A stretch of DNA of 64,000 bases. Origin: Archilochus colubris. Its lineage: Eukaryota > Chordata > Aves > Apodiformes > Trochilidae. The notes under the pieces are model-generated. The model searched no databases. It was not told where the DNA came from and was given only the letters and a program-made list of their open reading frames with translations. How positions within the stretch are numbered: the first letter of the stretch is position 1; every line of letters starts with the position of its first letter. The stretch spans positions 32,510,146 through 32,574,145 of the forward strand of contig CM041091.1 in assembly GCA_023079485.1 (NCBI GenBank), read 5' to 3'. Of the stretch, positions 1 through 12,039 are shown piece after piece. Both the position numbers and the translations under genes were made by a program.

Positions 1-196
1 GCTTGGTCACATCCTCTGGGGCCAGCATGGAGTCTCTCATTACCCAGCTGACCCCATCATTCCTGCTCTGGCCCCAGCTACCAGCAGCCTAATGGGTGCA
101 GGATTCAGGAATCCCTTCTGCAAGTGAATCCAAGAAAAAAACCCCAAACCAATGCTCTGAACCCCAAACTCCCAGCCAGTGCTGTCACTGTGCCTA

Positions 197-202
197 AATA
201 AA
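197..202 (+). terminator. Weak candidate polyadenylation signal near the window start
   Basis: AATAAA in the context gcctaaataaaatg, followed by a TA run. It could end an upstream plus-strand gene, but no coding exon is visible before it. Confidence 0.15.
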
Positions 203-208
203 ATGAAA

Positions 209-236
209 CATATATATATATAATATATATATATAT
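209..236. repeat. TA dinucleotide run
   Basis: Alternating TA with one break, followed by a T run. Confidence 0.9.
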
Positions 237-712
237 TTTTTTTTAAATAAAGGGGAAGATTTCCACATAAGTTGGCATTGAAAACCAGCCTGAGGAGTGG
301 TTGACCAAGCCCCTCAGAGCTCCACTTTACATTTCTTTTTCATGCTGCTCTGTGCAAATGTAAGGTGAGAGCTTGCACAGCTTTCTTTGGCCTCTGGCCA
401 GGCAAAGGTAAGAAAAGAATTCCCTTTTGGTTTAAAGATCTTTATCCTTCAAGCATGTATCAGTTCAGCTAAGAAGGATGTGAGCAGTGCACAGAAACTA
501 ATGCCCAGGAAAAGAAAAAAAACAAACAAAAACCCTCCAAAATGCACTCAGTTTCCTAAGGATATTGATGAGGGACTTGGGATGAATTAAACCCAAATAA
601 TGTGACAGAGAGCTGGGCAAAGCCAGGGAGGTGAAAGCTAAACTGGATGTTTCCTCCCACCTAACATTAGTGACCCAGAGCTGGGAATGGAGCTTCAGGT
701 CCCTATTTGTTT

Positions 713-1445
713 AATCATAGAATCATAGAACTGGCTGGGTTGGAAGGGACCTCAGAGATCATCGAGTCCAACCCTTGATCCACTCCTGCTGCAGTTCCCA
801 GCCCATGGCACTCAGTGCCACATCCAGGCTCTTTGGAAATATCTCCAGACACGGAGAATCCACTACTTCCCTGGGCAGCCCATTCCAATGCCTGATCACC
901 CTCTCCAGAAAGAAATTCTTTCTCATCTCCAACCTAAACCTCCCCTGGCACAACTTGAGACCCTGCCCTCTTGTCTTGCTGAGAGTTGCCTGGGAAAAGA
1001 GCCCAACCCCCCCCTGGCTCCAACCTCCTTTCAGGGAGTTGGAGAGAGTGATGAGGTCTCCCCTGAGCCTCCTCTTCTCCAGCCTCAACACCCCCAGCTC
1101 CCTCAGCCCTTCCTCACAGGATCTGTGCTCGAGTCCCTTCACAGCCCAGTTGCCTCCTTTGGACCTGCTCCAGCACCTCAATCTCCTTCCTGAGCTGAGG
1201 GGCCCAGAACTGGACACAGGACTCAAGCTGTGGCCTCACCAGAGCTGAGCACAGGGGCAGAATCCCTTCCCTGGACCTGCTGGCCACGTTGTTCCTGAGC
1301 CAGCCCAGGATGCCATTGGCCTTCTTGGCCACCTGGGCACACTGCTGGCTCCTGTTCAGCTTCCTGGCAATCCAGACTCCCAGGTCCCTTTCTGCCACTC
1401 TGTGCCCAGCCTGGAGCTCCCCATGGGGTTGTTGTGGCCAAAGTG
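713..1445 (-). mobile_element. CR1 retroposon, 5'-truncated, minus orientation
   Basis: The plus strand starts with the inverted CR1 end (aatcatagaatcatag). On the minus strand an open frame (1226-759) encodes the end of the CR1 ORF2 (pol) protein, with [13 protein letters not shown] and [11 protein letters not shown]. The frame is still open over 150 codons, which suggests a fairly young insertion. The 5' part with the reverse transcriptase core is missing. It is nearly identical to the copy at 9285-9788 in the other orientation. Confidence 0.92.
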
Positions 1446-2457
1446 CAGGAAATGGGAGATGATCAAATATTTCAGGATACAGAAGCCTCTGTCCTGCCAG
1501 ATCCTGGTGCCAGCAGGCAAAGCAGTTCCTGGGCTTGGTTTGGAAAGAGCTTGGTGGAAATGGGGCAACTGCTCCTCTGCAGGAGGATGGGAGTGAAGTG
1601 TTTTCTCTGGTGTGGGAAGTGTTGGCACAGTGATGGAAAAAGCAGAGCACCAGGAGGAAGGGTAATTACTGACTGGCAGATGTAAATAATTTTCCTGACT
1701 AAGTGCTTGGTACTGACTCTTAAGGACAATTTCATCTGACCAGCACTCACCTTTTTAAAAGATTCTGTAGGAGAGGGAGGAAATGTGCCTAAATGTCTTA
1801 CTTTGACATCATTTTGCCTTTTTTTTTAATCCTTTGTCTGTTAGTCATAATTTTTCTGGCTGAATGCTTTAATTTGCCACCAAATGCAGTTCAGTTTTTC
1901 ATCCAGACCAGCAGCCTCTGTTGCCTCTGCAGCTTTAAAACCATACAACGTTTTGGGGACCATTTATCAAAAAATAGGATTTTAAACGAAGGCCGCTGCA
2001 TTCCATGTAACCCCTGAGATAGCTGTCTGGAGTGTGGCAGAAATTACAGCCTCTTCTACCAGGCATTTCATGTAAACAAGATGGGGAAAAAAAAGAATCC
2101 TGCAGATGATGGTGAAGGGCAAGAGCATTTTTCAGAACTCAAGGTCTTTACGTTAATAGCAGCAAAAAAAAATCTTGTCTGTGCTGGAGGTGACCTTGCA
2201 CAAAGCAGCTTGCATGTGTATCTCCAAACATTAGGACTAAATTAGGTCTTCAGAATGTGAGTGTAGTCTGAACCAGACTGTTCCTATTCCCCTGAGGGGT
2301 CTCTGTACCTGGGATGGAACTTGTTTAGCCAAGTTTAGATGCAGGGAAACGCACCGAGACCTTTCCAAGTGTGGGGAGCTGCATGCATTGCTTTCTCCTG
2401 GTGTTTAGAAGACAGGAGAGCTCAGAACAGCTCCTAGTAAATGGAGAAATAACCCCA

Positions 2458-2790
2458 GAATGGTTTGGGTTGGGACCTTAAAGCTCATCCAGTTCCAACC
2501 TCCCACAGCCCAGGGTGCTCCAAGCCCCATCCAACCTGGGCTGAGACACTGCCAGGGATGGGGCAGCCACAGCTTCTCTGGGAAACCTGGGACAGGGGCT
2601 CAGCACCCTCACACCAAAGAATTTCTTCCTTATGTCCAATCTAAATCTCCCCTCTTTCAGCTTGAAACTCTTCACCTCTCAAGCTGCCCCACCAAGGTCC
2701 CTCCCCAGCTTTCTTGTAGCCCCTTCAGGTACTGGAAGGTGCTCTGATGTCTGCCTAGAGCCTTCTCATCTCCAGGTAGATTAACCCAAA
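2458..2790 (-). mobile_element. CR1 fragment, minus orientation
   Basis: Inverted CR1 3' region with aagctcatccagttccaacc and, on the minus strand, a frame with RFRLDIRKKFF. It belongs to a different CR1 subtype from the copy at 713-1445. The right end is approximate. Confidence 0.85.
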
Positions 2791-3051
2791 TCAGGTATTT
2801 CTCAGGGAATAAGTTGGTGCTGGGCTGCTCTAAGTATTTGATTCATGACAGCATGTCTGAATATTTTCATTAATAATCTGGCAGAAAGAAGTGGACAGTG
2901 AGTTGGTGGCACAGAGGAGATAGGGGACAGCAGAGATCACCAGTGGGAGGCAGCCCCATGGAGAAGGTGACAGAGCTGAAGTTAAGCAAAGAAAGCACCA
3001 AAGGGCCAGCTGAAAACCACCACTGCCAAAGGTAAGGTTAGGAGCCTGGGA

Positions 3052-3316
3052 AGGACCTTAAAGCTCATCCAGTTCCAACCTCCCACAGCCCAGGGTGCTC
3101 CAAGCCCCATCCAACCTGGGCTGAGACACTGCCAGGGATGGGGCAGCCACAGCTTCTCTGGGAAACCTGGGCCAGGGGCTCAGCACCCTCACAACAAAGA
3201 ATTTCTTCCTAATGTCTAACCTAAACCTACCCTTTTTCAGTTTAAAGCCATTACCCCTCATCCTATCCCTCCTGTAGTGGAGGACACAGATGCTAATGCC
3301 TCTTCTTCCTGTCATG
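3052..3316 (-). mobile_element. CR1 fragment, minus orientation, lacking its extreme 3' end
   Basis: Aligned base for base with 2473-2690 at a constant offset of 580 for about 190 bp, with few mismatches. The terminal CR1 hairpin and ATTCTATG repeats are absent on the left side, so the copy is clipped. Confidence 0.85.
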
Positions 3317-4366
3317 CTTTAGGAAGGCTGTGATTGCTACTGGGTGCAAGGATCTCAGCTTAGCTGACCTCCTGGTGAGAGCAAATCCATTCATTCCCCT
3401 GGTTTAAGATGGGAGATTGGCCCAGCACCATCATGAAAAATGTCTTCTGCATTGTGGGACTGGCAGCTAAAAATATTAAGGGAAAAAAATTAACCAGTTC
3501 CTTGTTTGCCAAAATATTTGAATTGTATTTCAAATTAATTAGTTTTAGGATCCCATGTTTTGGGGTTTTTTGCCTTGCCTTCTAGTTTCTGAGCCATCAG
3601 ATATCTTTGAGGTTACATTTACCATATTTATGCTTTTCTTCACTGCTTTGAGGATTAGAAATCTACTTTGGAAACAAACTCTGAGAGTCTAACTTCATCA
3701 GTTGGCTCCAGAAGCAGGAGGTCTAGGACAGAAAGGAAATATTCCAAGAAAAACATTAGAGCACTGGGAGCTGACAAAAGTGTGATTCAGCAGTGTTTAA
3801 CTGAGAAGATCTAACAGGGATGTCAAAGTCCAAGGGACTTTTCTCAAGGGGTCACCAGACTTAAATAAGATGAAGCTATTTTGATTCAGAGCAACACACC
3901 AGTGAGACCTTATTTGGAATATTCTCTGATGTGAGGGGAAGGCAGCCAAGAAATGAGCACTGCTCAGCTTTGGAGATGTGTGCTCTGAGAGGAGCTCTGA
4001 GATCCACTTGACATCTTCACTGAGAGCCAGAGAACAAGGAGAAAGCTCTTGAAGAAGCTGTCTGGACAAGAGGTACACTTGGAATAAGGAAAGTGGCAAT
4101 TTCAAACCCAGGATGGCAAGAGAAAGGAAATGGAACAATTTCTGTGGTGGGGAAGTATTAATCAAAATAGAGGTTTGCTTCATTAGAGAGAGGTTTAATT
4201 GATGTGTTTATACACATCATAATAGTACCAACGGACTCATTTGGGTGCCATTTCTCTCTACTGATCTAATTCAGTTTGTGGGCTGAATTTGTCCAAAATC
4301 TGAACCTTCTCACTGAGTCTTGGTGTTTGCCCAAGCCCCTCGACTGGAGCTGTTGGCTTGACAGAG

Positions 4367-4676
4367 AGATGGATGGATGGATGGATGGATGGATGGATGG
4401 ATGGATGGATGGATGGATGGATGGAGGATGGATGGATGGGTGGATGGATGGATGGGTGGATGGATGGATGGATGGGTGGATGGATGGATGGATGGATGGA
4501 TGGATGGATGGATGGATGGGTGATGGATGGGATGGATGGATGGATGGATGGATGGAGGAGGATGGTGGATGGTGGATGGATGGGTGGATGGAAGGAAGCA
4601 TGGGTGGGAGGATGGATGGATGGGTGGATGGATGGATGGATGGATGGATGGATGGATGGATGGATGGATGGATGGA
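4367..4676. repeat. GGAT tetranucleotide microsatellite
   Basis: About 310 bp of ATGG/GGAT with scattered interruptions. The long open frames in several registers (WMDG or HPSI repeats) are artefacts of the 4-bp period. Confidence 0.97.
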
Positions 4677-6731
4677 AGTCTTGAGGAAGCTGGGATGCTT
4701 GTACAGGTTCAGTCCCCAGCAGAGGAACATGACCTTCCTGAGACTGAGCAGCTTCACCAAGTCTGCATTATTTCAGCAGGAGCTTCAGATTTTGCAAACC
4801 TGATTTTACTGATTAACCTGAATTACACTGAGCAAATGTGAGCCCATGGCTTCCCCTCTCTGCTCCTCTTTTGCTTGGCCAGTAATGAAATGCACAGAGA
4901 AATGATCAGGTGTGGGGCTGTGATGTCCATCAAGGGGCAGAAGTTCAGCCCTCAGTTAAGTTTACCTCTGAATTCTCTCATCCCCAGTCCTGCCTCTGGC
5001 CTCTGTGGCAGAGGGATCTTGCTGTAATATTTAAGCAATTTCAGATATACACAATTCCAGTATGTATTTTAATTTGTCCTTTTGCTTTCAAGCCCTCTAA
5101 ATTTAACCCTGTCCCTGAGCATGGGTCTTTCTGGAGCTCTCTGTCCTCAGGAAGAGGCTGATGTTGAAGCTTCAACATTTTTCCAAGAGCTCAGGCAAGG
5201 CTTGGGGTTGGAATTCTGAAGCATCACATTCCCAAAACACAAAACTGGTATTTCTCAGGGTGGAAAGGGTTATTTGGGAGACAACAGACCTGGTTTTCAT
5301 GTGAAAGCACAAACGTGTGCTACAAAAGGACTCTACAGAATGCTGCTTACCTACAAGATAGGCACATAAGAGCTATCAATGGGAGAGCACTGACAACAAG
5401 CTAATGAGCTCCTGCAGCTCCATAAATGTCTGAGCTCTGCTTCTGCATTTCTTTGTGCACTGGGAGGGAGACAGGGATCCCAGACAGTGTTCCAGTGCAA
5501 TTATTTTATTCTGTTTCTACACATCACTTTAACCCAATGTACCAGAAGGGAAGGCCTGGCAGCTTCAGTGATGCAAGTAAACAATACTGTCTAAGGTATA
5601 ATTACTAAATTATCTTAGTTTTAAATTAGGAATAAAAGCAATCAAAGAACATTCCTCCCAGGAAAGTAATCTGGTTTGAAAATGATTTATTTTTCTGTTT
5701 CTCTGATTTATTTTCCTGTTGTTATCTCTGTACATAAGGCACAGCATTATGAGTTATCCCACTCTCTGTAAGATTAAAAGTGGGAATGAGAGTGAAAGCT
5801 TCTTTTTATCCAATTGTTGAAGCTGCCTCTTTGGAATGAGGAATGCTGGGGGGAGGTGTAGAGCTTTTGCAGAACATATCTATAAAATAAGGTGATGAAA
5901 TAAAGGCAGAAGAATTCATGGCTCAGACTAGGCCTGAGTTAAAATAAAAAAATCTATTATATTCCAAAATTCAGGACTTTCCAGAAAGGCATCTTTTCCA
6001 CATTTTTAATTCCAGATCCATGCAGTCCTTGGCTTCATCAGGTACCATCCTCACAAGGTCTCCTCCTAATAGCATTAAACTATCCCTGGTGTCACTGGGA
6101 GTTTCTCACTCACTTGCTAAGCCTGCAGTGTGGCACTCTCACCTGGTTTCTTTTCTGCTTTTGGTTTCAGCTCTGTGTGTTTAATCCTAGATTTGCTCCT
6201 AAGGAAAAAAATAAAAAGGCTACATCTCAATGAACAGGGAAGGAAAAAAAGGCTTGTGAGACACAGACTGAGTATTCCCTGAATCCTTAAGCTGTCTGCT
6301 GGTGGATTACGTCAGCTTGGAGATAGATTTTGCTCCCTCTGGCTCATCAAATAATCTGATTTGCTGGCACTGATTATGTGCTGTGTCCTGTAAACCCGAC
6401 ACAGAACCTCCCTTCCCTGCTGCCTCCAATGCTCCTGGGTAGTCTGCTCTTCCAGTAAATCCCCTGCTCCTTTCACCAGGGGAATTCTTGCCACCCAGGT
6501 CAGCTCAGGAGCTGTGACTTCCAGGTGATGCTTAGGGAGGGCTGAAGCCATTGCTGGGACTCACAAAAGCTCTGAGGAAGGGGGGTCCCTAACCTGGGCA
6601 TCAAACCCAGAGGTTGGATAATGTGTTTTTATCTAGCTCACAGGACTGGAGAGGCCCTCCCAAAAAAACCCCTCTCTTTCTGCTGGCAGAAGCATTTTGT
6701 GGAGGTCTTGGTGTTTGGTAGTGGTTAAATG

Positions 6732-7037
6732 TTGAGGAGAGGAGAGAGGAGAGGAGAGGAGAGGAGAGAGGAGAGGAGAGGAGAGGAGAGGAGAGGAGAG
6801 GAGAGGAGAGGAGAGGAGAGGAGAGGAGAGGAGAGAGGGAGAGGAGAGGAGAGGAGAGGAGAGGGAGAGGAGAGGGAGAGAGGAGAGAGGAGAGGAGAGG
6901 AGAGGAGGAGAGGAGAGGAGAGGGAGAGGAGAGGGAGAGGAGAGGAGAGGAGAGGAGAGGAGAGGAGAGGAGAGGAGAGGAGAGGGAGAGGAGAGGGAGA
7001 GGGAGAGGAGAGGGAGAGGAGAGGGAGAGGAGAGGAG
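6732..7037. repeat. GGAGA polypurine microsatellite
   Basis: About 300 bp made only of G and A on the plus strand, mostly AGAGG units of five bases. Mirror-repeat polypurine tracts of this kind can form triplex DNA; that property is general knowledge and was not tested here. Confidence 0.97.
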
Positions 7038-7790
7038 ATGCTGGGCATTGCCTAGAGGAATCCAGCCTCTTCTGGCCTGACATTTCTATAGAGCAATTAG
7101 TTTATGGATTTTAGTCCTTTTTTTTTTTCCCATGGGTTTTTGTCTCGGGCCCTCACAAATGTCTTACATTCCCCTAAAGGGTCACAGGCCCTTTTAAATG
7201 CTTCCTTTTATAGCTGCATTGTTACTGCTCATTGTCCTCCCTCCTGGCTTCCTTTAAGAGGGCATTAACAGAGCTCTTTGCGTTCTCCCATTTTGTTTTT
7301 CTTTCCCCGTTGTTTTTAACACTCTGTTTTCCACCTCCCTTAACCCTCTCCCTCTTTTCCCCTCTCCTCTTTATCCTCCCCCCCCCTCCATGTTCTTTCC
7401 CTGTGACAAACCTGGTGCCTGCTGGGAGCCGTGGCAGCAGCCACGCTGTGCTCACCATCTGGGATGGGCAGATCCAGCAGCCTCCTGGAGCCTCCAGAAC
7501 CATGTGGAATGAGCAGGCTGGACTCCAGCCATCCCATTTACCTCCCACTTTCCCCAGTTTCCTCTGTGTCTCTTGCTTTCCTGTTGCCCAACCAGCACAA
7601 ATTCCTTCACCTACTGAGCATCTGCCCGGCCGAGGGAAGTGTCTGAGGTTCCCTGCTCCTGGGGCTCAAACCCTCCAGCTGGAAAGCCCCATCCTGATGG
7701 ATTCACTCCTTCAGGAACCAGGGAGAAGGGCAGAAAAACACAGTGCAGGGTGAAGCTCTCAGCACCAGTGGTCCCCACTTCCAACCTTTT

Positions 7791-7964
7791 TCTTTTTGCT
7801 ATTGAATGATGTTTGGAAGTGGCTGAGGGGGTTACAGCTCAGTTCAGAAGTTTGTTGTATTTCTGCATGGGTTTTTTCCTAGCTGTATTTGTTGTATTTC
7901 TGCATGGTTTTTTCTTAACTGTATTTGTTTACTCACTACCTTTTTTAGCTCTTTTGTCCCCAAA
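7791..7964. repeat. Local direct repeat, copy 1
   Basis: Starts ctttttgctattgaatgatg and resembles 8351-8488 over its length. It holds an internal doubling of about 38 bp around tttgttgtatttctgcatgg. The family was not recognised. Confidence 0.7.
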
Positions 7965-8350
7965 AGGATCCCAGGGACTCTGCTGGGCACATGGCACCTG
8001 GAGAAGTGTAAGGTGCTGGCCCAGTGGGGAGATGTGAGGCTTTTGCACATGCAGCCCTGCAGCAGAAAAGAGGAGGGTGACTTTCCCCTGGGGTTGCTCT
8101 TTCCCTCCCTCTGGTTGCTCAGGGTACAGGATAAACTCCCACTTTCCTTGGAGTGAACAATTCCACCAGAAGAAGGGCTGGATGTATGGGCATGATGTCC
8201 CTCTGTATCTTCGAGTTCCCTCAAGGAAGTCAGAGGAAAGGACATTTGTGACTCTGAAAATATTTTCCAAGGGATGTGTTTTTGAGGAAAAAAAGCTGCA
8301 AACTGAGACAAGAAATGGATAGAATTAGGGTGAGTGGATTCTCCCCTCAC

Positions 8351-8488
8351 TCTTTTTGCTATTGAATGACGTTTCAAAGTTGCTGAGGGGATTACAGCTC
8401 AGTACAAACTTTTGTTGTATTTCTGCATGGTTTTTTCCTAGCTGTATTTGTTTATTCACTGTCTTTTTCTATCTCTTTTGTCCCCCAA
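8351..8488. repeat. Local direct repeat, copy 2
   Basis: Diverged copy of 7791-7964 without the internal doubling. It is flanked on both sides (8312-8347 and 8487-8520) by a shared motif of the type gatgagtgg..ttctcccctc. Confidence 0.7.
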
Positions 8489-9284
8489 ATGGGTAGAAAT
8501 AGGATGAGTGGTTTCTCCCCTCTCTGGACACAGCTGTGAGGCCAGAGCAGGGCTAATTTGGAGGCACAGGTGTAGGAGGTTGTTGGTAATGAGAGGACCC
8601 AAAGTTCAGCTGCAAATATTTGGAGCTCGTTTCAAGGTCTCAGGGTGATGCAACAACACCCAGCAGGTGGGGAAGGGGAGATTTAGGGGGAAGGGGGGCA
8701 TCATGCCTTCTCTGACTTCATCTTTGTCTGGGCAGGGGAGACAGTGACCCAGCTAGAGTTGGATATTTTTACGTTTCAAACTAGAACAGGGAAAAGATCC
8801 CCAATATGAGATTGGGAAGCCTGAGGCTGACTCAGAGAGGATGGAAAAAGGGTACTAAATCAGTCACTATTTCAAGTATCCTGTTCTCAATAGCTTCAAA
8901 AACTCTGCTTCCTTTGGATTTCTGTGCTTTTCTATTCCTCACCCTTTGCCTAAATATTTTGGTTCACTTGCAGGGGAAAAAAAAAAAAGAAAAAAAGAAA
9001 AGAAAAAAGGAAAAAGGCAGCAATAGGAGGGTTGGAGTTCTGCATATTCAAAGTTCAGCTGGTGAGAAATATCCATCAGGTGAGCACACACATCTCTGCT
9101 CCTGGATAAGCTGGGGATGAGTTTCCTAATGGGAACTGGGGAGAGAGGGAATGAGAGGGGAAAGAGAATGACCCCAGGGTGAGAGCTGGGCTTTTACACC
9201 ACTAACTTCAGGTAATCTTTGCTCTCAGGCTGAGGCAATCCTGCTGTAGCCCAAAACTGCTCCGTGCAGCCATGGAATAATTTC

Positions 9285-9788
9285 CAGTTCTGGGCCCCTC
9301 AGCTCAGGAAGGAGATTGAGGTGCTGGAGCAGGTCCAAAGGAGGCAACTGGGCTGGTGAAGGGACTCGAGCACAGATCCTGTGAGGAGAGGCTGAGGGAG
9401 CTGGGGGTGTTGAGGCTGGAGAAGAGGAGGCTCAGGGGAGACCTCATCACTCTCTCCAACTCCCTGAAAGGAGGTTGGAGCCAGGGGGGGGTTGGGCTCT
9501 TTTCCCAGGCAACTCTCAGCAAGACAAGAGGGCAGGGTCTCAAGTTGTGCCAAGGGAGGTTTAGGTTGGAGATGAGAAAGAATTTCTTTCTGGAGAGGGT
9601 GATCAGGCATTGGAATGGGCTGCCCAGGGAAGTAGTGGATTCTCCGTGTCTGGAGATATTTCCAAAGAGCCTGGATGTGGCACTGAGTGCCGTGGGCTGG
9701 GAACTGCAGCAGGAGTGGATCAAGGGTTGGACTTGATGATCTCTGAGGTCCCTTCCAACCCAGCCCATTCTATGATTCTATGATTCTA
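9285..9788 (+). mobile_element. CR1 retroposon, 5'-truncated, plus orientation
   Basis: Starts abruptly at ccagttctgggcccctcag and ends in two copies of ttctatga. The frame at 9356-9736 encodes the same ORF2 end as the copy at 713-1445, with two amino-acid differences in the shared part. The bases missing between the two copies near 9356 show a small deletion here. Confidence 0.93.
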
Positions 9789-12039
9789 ATTTGGAATGTG
9801 TCCCTTTGCTTGCCTGATGTGCAATTTCCAGCACTCCCCAGCCTCCTCTTGTGCTGGAGGAACTGGGAGGGAGGTGGCAGAGACTGGGAGGAAAGAAGTG
9901 GGAGGAAGAGGGATTTGTGGTGTTGGAGAAGGAAGGGGAAAAGAGAGCTGGAAGATGTGTGTGTGCAAATTGTATTTTTAGCTGTGAGGGAAGGCTCAGA
10001 GTTTTGCTGTGGGATAATTCTGAGTTACAGGGGGAAGCTGCAATCCCCTTAGAAAAGGCAAAACGTTGCCACAGCTTCAGAAAAACCAGCTCTGCAAAGC
10101 CAGGTCCCCAAAAGAACATAAAAAGCTGTCACACAGTTCCAAAGTCCTTACCAGGGAGTTCAAATCTGTCCCTAAACTGGTGGAGTAAAACGAAACTTTG
10201 GGGTGGAATACAGGTAATAAGCACTAGCATGAAACTGCTGTGCCTGCAACAAAAATAGAGTTATCTTTCTGACGTTTAAAAAAGGATGATCCAGTAGAAA
10301 ATCATAAAGAACTGGGTTATCAAGTCATGCAGATTTTGATTTCTCTCCAAACTATAAGTCTGAAAGATACTGCTAGATAAAATGCACATGTAATTAGCAG
10401 TTTTCCAACCCACCAACAGGTGATTTCCATTGATATTCTATTGTTTAAGGCTAGGACTGATGGCAAACACCTGCAAAGGCAGGAGCAGGAGATGCCAGCA
10501 GCTTTTGAGATAAAGCCAAAGCCTTAGGACTAACGTTGCCAACACAGAAATGGGCTGGTAATTCGGAGAGGCAGCCAGGATTCACTTTTGAAACTAATTA
10601 TTATCAAATAATGATTTTCAAATCCCATTTTCTCCTATGCATTTCCCTTCAGATGCTGCCCAGGTACCTTCCTTGCTTGGGATGCCTCTGTTCTGGAGAT
10701 GGGAAAATCACTTCTCACTTGAATGCTCTAAAAATCTTTTTTTTTAATTATTTTTTTTTTTCAGTGGGTCATAATTTTTTTCTTACCCTTGCAACAAAAA
10801 AGCCTGTGAAACGTCACAGATCTACCTTCATTAAAGCTCTTTTCTAGCTGCTGAAATTACATGACGTGCTCTTAACGTGCTGCAGTGCACTGAGTTGGGT
10901 TTAAAAGATTTTCCCATGCTCCCCAAATGGTTTTTCTGAGAGGTTTGGGAAATATTCTTGAAGAATTCAAAGTCCTATTTGCTCCCCAGTTAGATATTCC
11001 TTTAATTTCCATATCTTTTTATGCAGTCAAGTCGATAACAATTATTTCTGGAAATTTCCTGCTGTTGTGGCAGCATTTAGGATTCACCCTGCTGCTTGAT
11101 TTTCCTTTCTGGGGGAGCCTTTCCATGGTTTTGCTTGATGCAACGGGGCGTTTTCTGAGTTATTTCTCAGCCCAGAGTTGGCACAGCTCCTTAAGATAAG
11201 GAAAATTGCTTTTCCACCACCTATCCGAGTTCATCTGGATCTTTCTGTGTGTGGAGAGAAAGAGAGTTGTCCCCATCGTGCCTAAAACTCAACATACATC
11301 ATTTTGGATTTGTTCCCAAACTGCAGGCAGGAGGAGCCTCACTTATTCCACAGAGCCAGAATTCAGTAAATCCCCAATCTGGGAGAGAAAAACCCCATTG
11401 CCCTTTTCCCCTGGTGTTTTTTCTGTGTTTCTAGGGAACTAATTTACTTGCAAGCAGAGGCAAATCCCACTCTCCAGAAGGAATTCCGTTTTGCTGCACT
11501 CCAGTCCTAGGTTTTTTTTGGGTTTTTTTCTGGATAAAAGGATTTTCTCCAGCTCCAGGCATCACCATCACCCTGCTTGGACATCCCTGGTGCTTTTTCT
11601 TTTTTGGTGGTGGGGTGGGAAGGGTTCAAGCTGCCCAACACAACCTGAGGCACTGTGCCCTCTGTCACCTCAGCTAGGAACAGGGAACACCAACACGGAA
11701 ATCAAAAACCTGAGAAAGGCTGAAAGAAACAGTAGGAAATGAAGAATAAAACCCAAAATAAACCCCCAGGTCAGGTATCAGATGATAACCAGATGGTTCC
11801 TGCCAGGAGCATCAGGCAGAAGGGTGGGTACTGACAGCTCTCGCTGGTGAAAAAACACCTAAAATGCAAAAAAACCACCAAACAAGGGAGGGTTGTTGGG
11901 GTTTTAATTATTTTTATTTTTTAATGAGGGATTATTTCCCCTGAAGCCTTTGCTGCACCCCCTGTACCCCCCCTCCCTTCCCCAGCACTCCCGGGCACTG
12001 CTGACCCACAGGGTCCTGCACACACCTGGAGCTCAGACA

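Larger units (their letters stand above)
1..12035. other. Upstream intergenic region
   Basis: No exon of a recognisable gene was found on either strand. The listed CR1 fragments, simple arrays and local duplication account for roughly a quarter of it. The rest (for example 1446-2457, 3317-4366, 4677-6731 and 9788-12035) is unremarkable unique sequence with short chance frames. A non-coding transcript cannot be excluded. Confidence 0.6.

Noticed and set aside
759..1226. Open frame of 155 codons upstream of ZRANB1
   Set aside because: It is the end of CR1 ORF2 in a truncated retroposon, not a host gene.
4266..4841. Frames of 100-175 codons rich in WMDG or HPSI
   Set aside because: Products of the GGAT repeat. 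They are open in several frames because a 4-bp period passes through all registers.
6601..7083. Arg-Glu or Ser-Leu-Pro rich frames
   Set aside because: Translations of the GGAGA polypurine array.
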